NCBI RefSeq assembly: GCF_030272615.1
Contig: NC_081413.1
Location: forward strand, 186,118,169-186,182,168
DNA from: Cryptomeria japonica
Taxonomy: Eukaryota > Streptophyta > Pinopsida > Cupressales > Cupressaceae
DNA length: 64,000 nucleotides
Reading direction: 5' to 3'
Position numbers and translations under genes: made by a program. This document shows positions 35,901 through 47,410 of the stretch, one piece after another. The notes below the pieces were generated by a model, which made no database searches, was not told the DNA's origin, and was given only the letters and a program-made list of their open reading frames with translations. Within the stretch, counting starts at the first letter, position 1; the number at the start of each line of letters is the position of its first letter.

Positions 35901-36340
35901 GTCATTTCCATTTTGCTCACTTTTCTCAGGGCTAGCACTTCCCCTATGTTGCAGAAACTGGTGACTGCATGAATTGCCTGAGGCGTGATATCATGCGTCC
36001 TTTCCAGGTACATCTTGTCACCATGGACTCTGCTCAAGATGATCCTGATGTGATCCTCTGTGAAGTCTTCTAGAAAATATATTGCATTGTGGAATTTCTT
36101 CTTCTCTATTACGCTAAATTCTAGTTTGATCTTTTTGTCCTTGCCACAAAATAGACTTAACTGAGTATAAATAGCTAAAGACCCTAGGTCTTCTATCTTG
36201 CAATCAATATAATCAGAAATTCCTTCTTCGATTATGACTCTAGCTGGAACTTGTGATAAAGCATTATATTTGGACTTCCTCTAAATAAAATTTTCTGACT
36301 CTGTGGATGTACTCGAACTTGTATGTGATGTAGAAGCCAT
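32928..36340 (-). pseudogene. Long second ORF of unknown function in the non-autonomous element
   Basis: Following one minus-strand reading from ATG 36338-36340 gives about 1,135 codons to TAA 32928-32930, with about a dozen stops and one frameshift near 35126. The first 250 codons look folded (KYNALSQVPARVIIEEGISD ... RVHGDKMYLERTHDITPQAI ... FGQLLVGLFFYFQGYF). They are reminiscent of, but not clearly, the plant transposon-associated ORF1 domains. Next come a Lys/Pro/Ala-rich linker and a nuclear-signal-like KRKTKANEP stretch. Then follow an acidic region, a Lys/Glu coiled coil (33795-34290) and a C-terminal helical part (ESSLAQLKLLCTVVDDQVQ). No catalytic motif is visible. It lies where pol would be. 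I do not know its function. Confidence 0.7.
33795..34290 (-). repeat. Lys/Glu-rich coding repeat within the unknown ORF
   Basis: The minus strand is a tract of GAA/GAG/AAG codons giving EEEEKKKKE-like heptads over about 165 codons. It predicts a long single helix or coiled coil. The complementary CTT/TTC tract opens long leucine/phenylalanine/serine frames on the plus strand, which are artefacts. Confidence 0.85.
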
Positions 36341-36783
36341 TGAAGAGTATTTCAAGAACACAAAAAATACCTTTCAAACATGAATTTAGGGCTTCCTGAT
36401 TCTGCTTCACTCCACTCTTCGTCGGATGCCAGATCACCACTTTGAGTTCTCCACTACCGCTTGCAAACTGGATTTGAATCTCTTTCAAGGTTATCCAATT
36501 TCTTGAAATCTAAGCTCAAATCGCCTTTACTTCGCTCTGCACTTGAAAACTTTTCTTCACTCGAAAACAGATAGTGAGAAATGATTTGAAAAATGCATTT
36601 ATACATGTTTCTCACCTATCGTCATTAATGCTCCTCTATTAGGGCGTAAACCCTAATTTGCCTTTTTACCATTTCTAGTCTTCTGCCAAGTGATAGGTAT
36701 CGCATACCAGTTAAGGTCTTTTACCGGTATCAACCAGGGGTTCGAAAGCATTTCGCCATTTGTTCCCCCTAAGCCTTTAAGGC
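36341..36783 (-). other. Spacer between Gag and the unknown ORF
   Basis: Noncoding in the element's sense direction, with TTAGGGTTT and GTGAGAAAC words. Related sequence follows the Gag at 63649-64000, including a CCTTAGGG...GAACCCC stretch. It may act as the leader for a second, subgenomic transcript, but nothing proves this. Confidence 0.5.
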
Positions 36784-38061
36784 TTAGTTTGTCAGTTCTG
36801 ATATTTCCACACTAGGTGCAGAAACCGGTTCCTCTTTCGACATTATTGGTTTCTTTTTCCATGTTTTCTTCATGTCTCCTTGAAATTTTTCAACATCTAT
36901 TTCTCCTTCCTGAGTGACCAGTATATCATCAGATATACTTTTTCGGCTTCTGCAGAATCTTGCAATGTGACCCGGTTTGTTGCAGTGATAGAAAACAAGT
37001 CCAGGTGCTCTCCAAGGTCCATTGTACATGTTTCCATTCTTCCTTCTGCATGTTGCAGTAGTGTGATGATGACCATGAAAGATCATACAACTTTCTCTCC
37101 ATCTGGTTGCCACTTGATGGCCAGTGCTTCTTGACTGATGATTGAAGACATTAAACCGGTTGTGGTTCCGGTTCATAAAAGGTTTAGGACCAGTTTCTTG
37201 GGTCCTCTGAGGATATCTTCCAGTGTTATTCATTATAGACCTGCATTCAAATTCTCTATGCCCAAACTTGTTGCATGCATAACAATGACCATTGAACTTA
37301 TTTGATCTAGGTACATTGTTGATAAAATAAGGAAAATTATTGTAGGCCTTGCTCCTACATACATTGTCAATGTGTCCTTCTTTAAGACAGTTAAAGCAAA
37401 CAGGTTTGAATTTTTGCTTACCTTTTCCTTTGAGTGTCGGTTGCTTCTTTGATGCTTCAGCATTTGTTCCTGAGGATTCTCCTTCCTCATGTCCAGAAAA
37501 ACCAATACCATTGGTATTCTTTGCTGGTCTAGATGACTCAAGCTTTTGCTCTAGCTTGATAGTACTTTTGCCAAACTTAGCAAGTATTTCCTTTGACTCA
37601 AAGAGTTCTTTGGAAATAGAAGTATTTGTCTCCATTAGACTTGCATTTTCAGAGATGGCAATATTTAGTTCTCCTTGCATGTCTTCTTTTTCCATTCTAC
37701 TCTCATGAAGGTGAGCAGTCAGTGCACTAATCTCTTGTTTCAACTTGGAGATCTCATGATCTCTGTCCTTTACCAGATCTTCAGTTTTTCTCCTGTTCTC
37801 AAGCTCTTAACTAAACTAAATAGTCAGTCCTTCCAACTCCTTTCTCAGAATGGAGTTTGAATCATTCAGCTTATTCACTTCAGCAATCATGGCTTCCATG
37901 TTAGCTTCATCTTCAAAACTACTTTCAGATAGTTCCATCAGCCTCTCTGCATGTTCTCTCCTTTTTGCTTGAGATGCCTTGTATTTGACCATAAGATCAT
38001 CATAGGCTTTCTCAGACTTAGTGAGTTGTTGAGTAAGTTCCCTCAAGGTGTATTCCCCCAT
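36784..38061 (-). pseudogene. gag: Gag of the non-autonomous element: coiled coil plus four zinc knuckles
   Basis: A single minus-strand frame of about 425 codons from ATG 38059-38061, broken by TAG and TAA near 37816-37808. The N-terminal half is a charged coiled coil (LTQQLTKSEKAYDDLMVKY ... ELFESKEILAKFGK). The second half has four CCHC knuckles: CFNCLKEGHIDNVC, CYACNKFGHREFEC, a His-substituted CMIFHGHHHTTATC, and a last one missing its first Cys (HCNKPGHIARFC). The UBN2 domain normally at the N-terminus of Copia Gag is absent. The start sits 36 nt after the primer site. It probably binds RNA. It matches the Gag at 62523 in layout and in a GESSG linker motif. Confidence 0.85.
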
Positions 38062-38096
38062 ATCTCTTTCCAAGTGGTTAAACTTATAGAAAGATA

Positions 38097-38109
38097 GGCT
38101 CTGATACCA
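38097..38109 (-). promoter_or_regulatory. Primer-binding site of the non-autonomous Copia-type element
   Basis: The minus strand reads TGGTATCAGAGCC, complementary to initiator tRNA-Met, two bases from the 5' LTR. Confidence 0.93.
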
Positions 38110-38111
38110 AT

Positions 38112-39251
38112 TGATGAATACTAAGAGGGGGGGTGAATTAGTATACCAAAAATCTCTACACTAAAATACTTACACAGTCTAAAGATAAACCAGTAAAGCA
38201 GTCTAACAGTCAAACCGGTTACCACATATGCAAACCAAAATGTGAATAAAGCATTCAACCACAAAAGCAATACAACCATAATACAAGATATTTGACATGG
38301 AAACCCAACTAGGAAAAACCACGATGAGATGGAACTCACAAGTCACTATCTGTAGAATAGAAACCAGACCGGTTAAGGTCTTACAGTGTTCTTCACCAGA
38401 ACATATCCTGTTAGGAATCTCAATCTCTATTAGGAGATAAGTCTGATTAAAGACTACCTTGTTTTAGATTCACATGTGTGAACCACCTTGTTAGAGGATT
38501 TTACAAAGGCTTTGAGGCCTACCCGGTTAAGGGCTACAGACTTGTCAAAGATGTGAGTAATCAACAAGTGTTTGATCTATCTAATAGCCCAAACTGCTTG
38601 GTTAGATCCAGTATTGCTCATAGCTAATGCATTCCAGCATTACTTCAGTCTTCTCTCTCTCTCACAGTTACAACTTGATCTTCTCGGATAAGATCGTTCT
38701 CGACTCCCACCTTAAACCCTAGCTCAACATTAACCCTTTCAGCAACAACTTAAAACCCTAGACATGATGTCCTTTTAAAGGAATCTGATTTCATGTCGGT
38801 CCAATAGGATTACATTACAATTTCCTAGGTTCAATGAATCTAGACATACTCAGTAACAAGACACAAGAAGCACCATCAATGTGTCGGCACCGTCAAACAA
38901 TCGGTGGATTGGTATCTCATCACAAAATGTCGGTTGGTAACTCATTACAGAGTATTACCGGTTCATCCAAAATACCGGTTGCTGGTTTGACAAAAATGAA
39001 GACTGGTAAGAATGCGTTGTGCCGCTTTGCTCCCTCATACCACTTGTGATCTATGAACCGCTTGAGGTCGACATGCCGCTTCAGACCGGGAAACACATTC
39101 TGCAAAATCACCACTAGTCTAAAGACTAGTATACAACATACCGGTTGGAACAAATACCGGTTGAGCATAAGCTCATACATATAAAGGGGATCTCAATACA
39201 AGTGTGTGTCCATCAATGACAATCATAACATAAACAACAAAAATGCCAACA
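38112..39251 (-). repeat. 5' LTR of the non-autonomous Copia-type element
   Basis: It matches the LTR at 31424 throughout and is shorter by 10 bp because of two small gaps (8 bp near 38463 and 2 bp near 38666). It is followed by the CCTTA target duplication. Confidence 0.92.
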
Positions 39252-39256
39252 CCTTA

Positions 39257-41017
39257 TGCAATATATTTTCCTTGTCAAGTTACTAAAACCTAAATGATAG
39301 TCCACAAAGCATGAAAGAGTATTGTGATGCACAACAATGTTTGTAAAGAAGACATAGACAGTAACAAGATAGTAATGACAAAATGGTTCAAACACAAAGA
39401 AAAGAAGATTATTTATGGTTTCTTGAAGAGTGGGGTGTGAAAAGAGTTGTAGTGATAGGACAAATGATAGAGTGAAGAATTGGTAGAGTATGACAATGAG
39501 GACCATGAGTAAATGCACAAAAGAAATGATGATCTATAGAAATGGCAAAGTGTGTCACTCAAATGATTTATTATACAAAGCATGATCATAGGTGTGTGAC
39601 TTAACTTGTAGTATAAAAAGTTATTTAGCCAAAAAATATCATTATCAAAATGACACAGAACTGAAGACCTCAAACATTTGACAATTTGCTTCAATGTATT
39701 CAAGACTAATAATAAGAGGATCATTAAAATACTAGAGATGAATTAGAGGGAAATCAAACAAAGATAGAGGATAATCATTCAAAAAATATTGATATTTAGT
39801 CTATTATATAAGAGTGACAAGGATTTGTAAGGCCAAATATATAAGAAAATATGCATAGACTCAAAGCTAATCCATTAAAAGAGACCAACTTTATAATAAA
39901 AGATAGGGTTTTAAAATCAAAATATTGAAGGAAGTATAAATGTAAATAAGATCAATTGCCATCATCTAACCTTAGAGTCCTTGTGAAATGACCTTATTCA
40001 AGATCTTCGTGGATAGACTTAATAGTCATGACTTCATGATTGAATGCTTGGTATGGTTTTCATAGAAAGATGAAAAGTGAAAGCTTTACTCCTTGTTTGA
40101 GAAGCAAAGTTGCAGGTTCAAGAGAAAGGACCAATATGTAAAAGATATGATAACAATGGTAGGTTTGAGGTGAATTTGTGATAGTATTTAGAGCTAAAAT
40201 ATCCCTTGACAAATGTTAGTGCTCAATCAAAGGGCTACAATCAGTTTTAGTGAAGATATGATAGTAGCAAGTCATAAGACTTATATCAAAGATCATAGAA
40301 GTTCATGACAGTCAACATGCTCAAGCAAGAGGCATGAACTCGTAAGAGATAGTCAAATGGCAAGGCTCCATTAGAAGGTACAAAATATTAGTGACATGGA
40401 ATAATCATGAAGGCAATTAAAACAATTCTTGTCCCTTGACAAAAGACATTGCAGTCGTGAGGGGAATGTAAAGAATAGTCAGATTTCATTATCAAAATAC
40501 AAGTGATAGAAAGATATGTCACAGTCCTCCATGTACCATGAGGTTCACACAATAAAAATCATAGGAAAGAAAATGTGATAGTCTTGTCATGACAGAATAT
40601 TATAAGGATATAGACACAATATGCAGAAGTCTTATTTTAAGGACGAGGTGGTGAAGGATTGTCATAGTCAAGTCATTGCATGGCAGTATTAAAAAATGAA
40701 TGACATACTTAACAAGATCATGGTCAAAGGATAATGGTGACAAATGGTGATGTAGGTTTGTCAAAGGACATAGAATTTAGCAATTGGTCCCTATTAATCC
40801 AACCCATGATGAAGACAACAGGTAAAATAGAGTCCTATGGAAAAACACAATTCTATCAAAGACTAGATGCAAAAAAAGATGGTGGACAATTTTTTATGTT
40901 AGACATGGCAGTTTTATGAGGAAGGTATGTTTTGATGTAGCATGGATATCAATTGGTTTTATAAGCAATGAAAGTATTATGATAGTCTCTTGATATAAAA
41001 TATTCAAAAGGTTGCAG
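39257..41017. other. No gene seen
   Basis: An AT-rich 1.8-kb stretch with many short open frames on both strands, none protein-like. Repeated GTCATAG and GATATGATAG words suggest decayed retrotransposon interior, but I cannot name it. Confidence 0.4.
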
Positions 41018-42161
41018 TGTTGAACCCAAGGCAGGACTGAGAGGGAGGGTGAATTAGTCAAAAACAAAAATTAAATGCAACACATAAACAATTACACAAC
41101 AATACATATCCCACAATAGAAGATTTATACATGGAAAACCTAAATAGGGAAAAACCACGGTGAGCACCTGCCCACAAGAATACATCCACCATGAATAGAA
41201 ATTATTACAAACATAGAGCTAACTACTTCGGACTTGCACACCAAGGCTAACTATGCATGGAGCAAGATACAAAGAGGACTTGAAACCTGAAGTTAACTGC
41301 ACTCAGGGCAAGATACGAAAAATGATATGAAAAGAAGGATCTCCTAATCATGAAGTTATCCTTTAACTCTACATCAACACACACAACTCTAATCTCAACT
41401 ACTAACACTATGTCTCTAATCTATATCGCAGTCTTAGCACAGCTTGCATATCATTCAAACACAACTCTTCTTTTTCTCTTTACAAAACCTTACTAATTAT
41501 CTTTGCATCATACATCTACACTCCTCGCCTCACACACTCTTAACTCTATCACACCCATCCTTATATACAAGATAGATCATCAAAGCTTAAACCAAGTCAG
41601 CCTGAATCAAGATACACTTTTTGAACCAAAAACACACATGTTTATCCACTCCAAGAGAAAGAGGGGACCTAAACACATATTCCAAAGATTAATTCATTAA
41701 TTCGTGATCACCAGAACCTAACCAACAGCATATCCACATGCTACGCAACCATATAAGTAATTACTAATCAAAACATATTCTCTAATGAAAATAACTCAAA
41801 TCCAAATCTCCACATGCTATAGTGAGACCCATAACATAACAGCCACGCATCTGCAAATCATATCCAAAACTAATGATAGCTCAAACATAGAATCCCACAA
41901 CCATCAACGAACAATGCCATAACACCCGAAGAAAACAAAGATGTTTTTGGACCTCAAAACCATCATACTGAAATTGTATCCAATGAATATATCAATAACT
42001 CTTAACACTAGCAACATATTTTGGACCCAAGTACTTCCAGAACAACAAAAATAAAAAGTACACCAACTATGCAGCAAGATAACTCTACACCTCAAGCATT
42101 CCAGACCAAACCAAAACAGCAAGTTTGGCATCAATGACAACCACAGCAACACATTAACACA
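41018..42161 (-). repeat. Old LTR, probably solo (family of remnant D)
   Basis: In plus spelling it begins TGTTGAACCCAAGGCAGG, then GGGAGGGTGAATTAG, and ends near ...CAACACATTAACACA. The ATGGAAAACC/GGGAAAAACC block is at 41126-41162. Neither a primer site nor a polypurine tract flanks it, and no exact target duplication is visible. The right boundary is approximate. Confidence 0.6.
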
Positions 42162-43325
42162 AACTTCTAAAATGTAGAGATAAGAGGATATAGATATTGA
42201 ATGGTAAATAATGATGAAATAAATAAATGATAAGTTGTGTGGTATTTCATTTTCTTGAATAATTTTTATGCCTCATGAAGGCTAGTTAAACTTCACATCC
42301 AATCAACTCACCCTTGTATCATGCAATCGCCTAAGAATGTCATGCAATAGGAGGTAGTTTGAACACTAAAAGGGATTTTATTTGAAATAAGAATTAATTT
42401 GAGCCTAGTTGAATACCCTTCATGGGTAGAACATTAGTTAAGGAGAGTTTTTAACAAACTTTCACTCAATTCAAAGTAGTTTTGACACCCATTTTGCATG
42501 CTTTTCAAATTTTCTCAAACAAATAAGTTTTCCTATAAAATTGAAGAATTCATGGATAAAGACAATCAGTTGAAGCATATTTTGAGGCCCTCATGTAGAT
42601 CAGATGTGGAGTTCAACTTCAAAACCATATTTTAGTTGATAAAGAGACGTCTTTTCTATAAAACTCTCTTTTTAATCTCTTTTTCCTCAGTTCTTTCTTC
42701 TTTCTTTCTGCACACAGCAAGAGCATAGGAATTGTAACTCATTTTAGAAGTTTAATTTCGCTTTTCAGTATTGTATCAGCAACTCCTTTTGATTCAATAA
42801 AGAGAAGCAATTTTTTATCAATATTTGTTGTCTCTTATGGTGATGAATAATTTGATACAATTAATGTTCTTCATTTATGAATACTTTAATTTGATCTCAT
42901 TCAAACAACATTGAAGCAAGAAATTTCATGATTAATATAGGTCATAGGATATGATAGTTGATTTAAATGTATTGAAGTTGTGAAAACTAGTAATTTTCCT
43001 TTGGGAAAACATTAAATCTAAATCATTCTTATGAAATACTTATGTGTTGCATGTTTTGAATTGAGTTTGGAACAAAAAAATCCCTTTTATTGAAGTATAT
43101 TGTGAATTAGAGTAGCAAGTAGATCTTAAAAATTTGGTGCATCACCTCCTAGGATCCATAGATTTTCAATTCAAGTTATCTTTCTATCCCTTTTCCCATC
43201 AAAACAGTAGGCTTAGGAGGTTTATCCTCACCATAAGTTACCCACGGCTTGAGGATGGCCCCATGTTTCATAGGATAGCTAAGTTTGAGACTTAGCCAGG
43301 GTACAATCTTTCATGAAAATAGTTT
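42162..43325 (+). other. Probable 5' LTR region of the decayed Gypsy element
   Basis: AT-rich, no ORF. It contains a TTCAATAAAGAG polyadenylation-like site near 42796 and leads into a degraded Gypsy-type primer site. The LTR edges cannot be fixed because no partner LTR remains. Confidence 0.4.
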
Positions 43326-43353
43326 TTATCATGTCCAGTGGGACAGTGAAATT
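43326..43353 (+). promoter_or_regulatory. Degraded Gypsy primer-binding site
   Basis: TTATCATGTCCAGTGGGACAGTG resembles the Gypsy-type site at 14266-14284 (…GCCCGGTGGGAC) with several changes. Gag-like sequence follows downstream. Confidence 0.4.
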
Positions 43354-43879
43354 TTTTTAGTCCACCAATAGCTCCATGTTTACTGTTGTTTTGGTAAATA
43401 AGTAGTGATTCCAGCCTTTTGAGGTATATAATATATACTCGATGAATCTACTCTTCTGGTTTGAAGTAGATCTAGTGCAAACAGCCTATGAGAAGGATAC
43501 AAAAAAACAAATTTCAACTCCTTTTGAGTATTTCCAATTGTCACCACCTAAAAGGAAAGGGAAAAAAATGAGAAGAGACCCTTTTCTATTAGGGAGGACA
43601 TAATCTACACCTCCTAACTATAGACCTTTAACTTTAGTTCCTAGTAGCTAAATTCCAACAAGTCCAAGTTATCAAAGACTAGTGAATCCAATGATTCTTC
43701 CTAGCAATCTTCCTTTTGTCCCAATAACCAAGGTAGCCCTTTGAATCTAGGTCATCATGATGATATACCTATAGAAACACTTAAAAGATTGCCTATTTTT
43801 CACTAGAGAAGACCAAACCATGCTTATTGAGCACATCAAACATATAGCTTAATTGTGTGGAGTCCATAACATTATGCAA

Positions 43880-44880
43880 GAGAACATTGAAATCAAGTTG
43901 CTTGTAGCATCCTTCAAAGGGAAAGAATTGCATTGGTCTTGTGGCTTGTCAATGGCCTCCATTACTACTTGGTACTAGCTGGGTGATGTTCTTTGTATAC
44001 ACTTTGAAGATAAATCATATCACCTATCATTGGTAGAGAAGCTCATCACCATAAAGAAAACTCCACAAGAGCATATGATGGATTTTAATTTCCATTTTCA
44101 AAAGACTTGGAACATAATACCAATAAGGCCTTCTACTGATCATGTTGTTGTATATTATCTTAAGGATCTTAATAGGGATATTATAGTGATGATTTAGTTG
44201 ATGGGTGATAGAACATGACCAAATGTTATTTAAAATAAGAAAATGACCTTATACAAGCTAGCAAATAGCACCTAGACCTCCAATGCCATTTTTTTTAGAG
44301 GTGCAACCACCTATACCATTGTAAATACCTACTTTATCTGATATACCTCTCATTCCAACATTATATTCCAAATTTTCATTCCAAGAGAAAATTGTTCCAG
44401 TCCAATCCCAAGAGCTTCGAGAGATAAAAGGCCTAATAAAAACATTTGGAACTGAGTTGGTGAATGTAAAGAAGCAGCAAGGTCAAAACCCTAGACCATA
44501 TCAAGCCCTATATCATCCTAATAGTCCTCATTACCAAGCTAATCTCTAAGGTCAAAGAAGGAAATGTAATGTGAGACCTTATCAACCTTATAATCTAAAA
44601 GTTGCTAGCTCTTCAAGGGAGCTTGTACATGTGAAAAACAATATGGAACAATATTATGAATGGTGTTTCCTAGGTAACCAACCTTATAATTAGACCACTT
44701 TCTCTAATGGAATGTTAAATCAAGCCCTTATGGTTCAAAATAAATATACGATTCCTCAAGATTCAGCATAAGAGACCCATGATAAATAGTGTTCTCATAT
44801 AGAACAAGGTAATCTTGATGTTGCCTTGATGAATTGGTAAGGTGAATATTTTTGTGGGATAATTAATCCACAAGGATAAA
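43880..44880 (+). pseudogene. gag: Gag remnant of the decayed Gypsy element
   Basis: The clearest part (43985-44190) reads GDVLCIHFEDKSYHLSLVEK, LITIKKTPQEHMMDFNFHFQ, then KTWNIIPIRPSTDHVVVYYL. This is the capsid region of a plant Gypsy Gag. Stops follow, and further along is an EQYYEWCFLGNQPYN segment (about 44640). It is non-functional. Confidence 0.65.
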
Positions 44881-45379
44881 ATTAATCTCATATTTCTATA
44901 TTAGCTAACACAAGGTCCAAAAAGAGAGTTGTTGAGGTAATATAGCGACCTGATAGAGGCCAAAATTGAGCTTATACAAGTCAAAAAGGTCAATTTGCAT
45001 CATAATCTTCATAGAAAATTCAAATTTTCACAAGGAATCAAGTGGTAGCAAGCAAAGATCACCCAAAAAACCCAACCACAACCACTACAAACATGAGCAG
45101 ATTTTGTTATCCCAGATGGATAGTATAAGGTTAGTGCAATTCTATTTAATATTTTAGAGCACATGAAAATTTTATTATCAGTATGTCAATGTGGGATTCT
45201 TCATATCTTCCTAGGTAAAAAGACATGTTACAAAATGCCTTATCTAATATCACTTTGTCAAATAAATCTATTAAAGAGTAGCCTAAGGTTGTGCTTGCAA
45301 ATAGCCCCCAACCAAAGAGTTAACAATAATCCCAAGAGGTTAAACCATCCCCATTCTATGTATCCTTGATTATTGTCTA

Positions 45380-45770
45380 GCACCTACTTCACAATTGCAT
45401 GATTGACTCGGGAGCAAGTAGCTTTGTAATTCCAAAATAAATTGTAGATAACTTGGGTTTATCATATGAGCCTCTTGCAAAAAAGGACTAGTTTAGTTTG
45501 ATGGTATATCTATATACAAAAATAGGGTAATTATAAATCTAATTATTATCTTGCATGCTTCTCCAAAGTTTTCCATTCCATAAGATATCTATGTCAAAGA
45601 TGTACTACCATATTTTTCCATATACCTTTCTAGGGACTTCACCACAAAGTTGGGGGGATATCTATCATCTAATTTGTCACATGTGTTCTTTAGAATGAGA
45701 TATGGCACCAAGGTGAATATAAAATCAAAGTTGATTGTTAAGGATCAAATAGAACCATATGTTCCTAGTG
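45380..45770 (+). pseudogene. Aspartic protease remnant of the decayed Gypsy element
   Basis: The active-site motif CMIDSGASSFVIPK is intact near 45400-45440. A decayed body follows with many stops, including a TFLGTSPQSWGDIY segment (about 45630). The Asp-Ser-Gly-Ala loop identifies a retroviral-type protease that would process Gag-Pol. Confidence 0.65.
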
Positions 45771-46017
45771 TTGTAAATGCAGATTTTTCCTTCCATGAAC
45801 AAGAGTAACAACAAGTTATTCACGATCCCAACACTCTTATAAAGGGTATACTTGATTTGATTTTAGATAAGTGGGAAGCTAAGAATAATGAAGAGGATCT
45901 CTTTAAACATATGAAGGAATTAGATCTAGGCATTTACATGATTCGTGAAAAAAAGTGTTGATGTCCCTAACCTTGTGAAAGATGATAAACAATAGTGTGA
46001 ACAATAGTCTAATCGGC

Positions 46018-46420
46018 TTTGACAGTTGTATTTTGATGGCTCAAGAATTAAGGTTGGTGTTGTTGGAGGAGAAATGTTGGTCTCCCCTAATAGTGAAAGA
46101 TATTGTTCAGGTGTTAGATTTTGTTTCAACTGTACTTATAATACAATAGAGTATGAGGCTTGTCCATGGCTTATAATGGGAAAGAAAGAAAAATAACAGA
46201 TGTTTGTAAGTGTTCGGAGATAGTGACCTCATGGTCAATCAGATGAGAAATGTTTATGTGACTAAAAATGATTTCCTCAAGTTGTATAAGCATATAATTT
46301 GGGATCCTATAGAATAATTTGATACTTTTAACTTTTTATTTATACCAACAATCAGAACAAAGAGGATTATAGGTTGGATATTATCGGTTCATAATATGAT
46401 ATTCCAAGTAACCTAAAAAA
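46018..46420 (+). pseudogene. RNase H domain located before RT in the decayed Gypsy element
   Basis: The sequence QLYFDGSRIKVGVVGGEMLV, then NTIEYEAC, then VFGDSDLMVNQM matches the archaeal-type RNase H found as a second RNase H in Tat Gypsy elements (compare FDGS, AEYEA, FGDSQL at 22350-22720). Here it lies between protease and RT rather than before integrase. Stops and a frameshift interrupt it. Confidence 0.7.
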
Positions 46421-47204
46421 TGTTGAATTACAACACTAAAGATGATTGTAAGACCATCAGTTCCAGATAATAACTTTAATTGGCAAGTGTTTGATAGTGA
46501 TTAACAAATTTTAAATTTCCTAGTTGAAGAGGTTGAATTTACAACTAGAAATCAACAAAATTTTAGCAGTAGTTTGGTGATCAAATTCTATAGATTAAGT
46601 CAAACAAATTATGGGGTTGGTGACCTTAGAATCTATTTTCAACATAGATGAGTAGGTAAGATGAGAAAAATAACAGCATGGCAGTCAAATAAGAACACTA
46701 TGAGCCCATTGAGATCTTCAAGAATAAACTCCTCAAAACTTGGCAAGGTATATACCAAAGAGGAACAACATAATTTTGTTTTACTTTGTCTAGAGTTTGA
46801 TGATGTGTTTTCTTGGGAATATCAATATTTAAAAGGCATTAAAGTTGAATTAGCCCAACATACTATGAAACTAGAACCAAATGCAAAACCATTAAGACAA
46901 AGGCGAAGGCCTTTGAAACCAAAGCATGAACACCTCATGAAAGCATAGATAAACAAATTGATCTAAGGTAATATCATTTTTCCAATCAAACACACATATC
47001 GGGTATCTAATTTAGAACCTATAAGGAAAAAGAATGAGGAACTTAGATTGTGTGTTGGCTTTATAGACTTGAGAAGAGCTTCTCTCAAGGATCACTATTT
47101 GTTGCTCTTAATGGAAAAAAATTTGCAATTTGTATTAATTTCTCAAATATTATAATTGTTAGATGGTTTTTCAAGGTATAATCAGATTTTGGTGAAGGAG
47201 GAGG
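46421..47204 (+). pseudogene. Linker and reverse transcriptase, first part
   Basis: The linker reads IVRPSVPDNNFNWQVFDSD. From 46661 a 95-codon open stretch leads into RT: FDDVFSWEYQYLKGIKVELA, QHTMKLEPNAKPLRQRRRP, then RLCVGFIDLRRASLKDHYL and LLDGFSRYNQILVKEE. The reading is cut at 47204 by a mini LTR element. Confidence 0.8.
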
Positions 47205-47342
47205 TGTTACAAGATAGGGTTGACATTGCACCAAAAGGTCAACCTATCAATGCTCGATACAACCACTAGACTTATAGAATCCATAGGAGGTTGTTAAATC
47301 GTCTCATGAATCCCCGTGAGAGATGTTGGCCCACTGCCAACA
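47205..47342 (-). repeat. Left LTR of the SMART-like element
   Basis: 138 bp, TGTTACAAG...TGCCAACA. Visibly diverged from its partner by roughly 20 substitutions. Confidence 0.9.
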
Positions 47343-47410
47343 ATCCCCCTCCCAGCGTCACTCATCACGGCTTGCATGATTCGAACCTGTGACCAAGCTC
47401 TGATACCACT

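Larger units (their letters stand above)
31424..39251 (-). mobile_element. Complete non-autonomous Copia-type element (Gag plus unknown ORF, no Pol)
   Basis: LTRs of 1,150 bp (31424-32573) and 1,140 bp (38112-39251) flank a 5.5-kb interior. Target duplications CCTTA lie at 31419-31423 and 39252-39256. The primer site is at 38097-38109 and the polypurine tract at 32574-32585, so transcription runs on the minus strand. I count roughly 39 LTR differences (about 3.4%, mostly transitions), plus 10 bp of deletions. The interior encodes a Gag without the UBN2 domain and a long second ORF. There is no protease, integrase, RT or RNase H anywhere, so it must be moved by another element's enzymes. Confidence 0.92.

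Noticed and set aside
47380-47408. tRNA gene suggested by GTTCGAATC next to CTCTGATACCA
   Set aside because: Only a B-box-like word and a primer-binding site are present; no cloverleaf can be formed.
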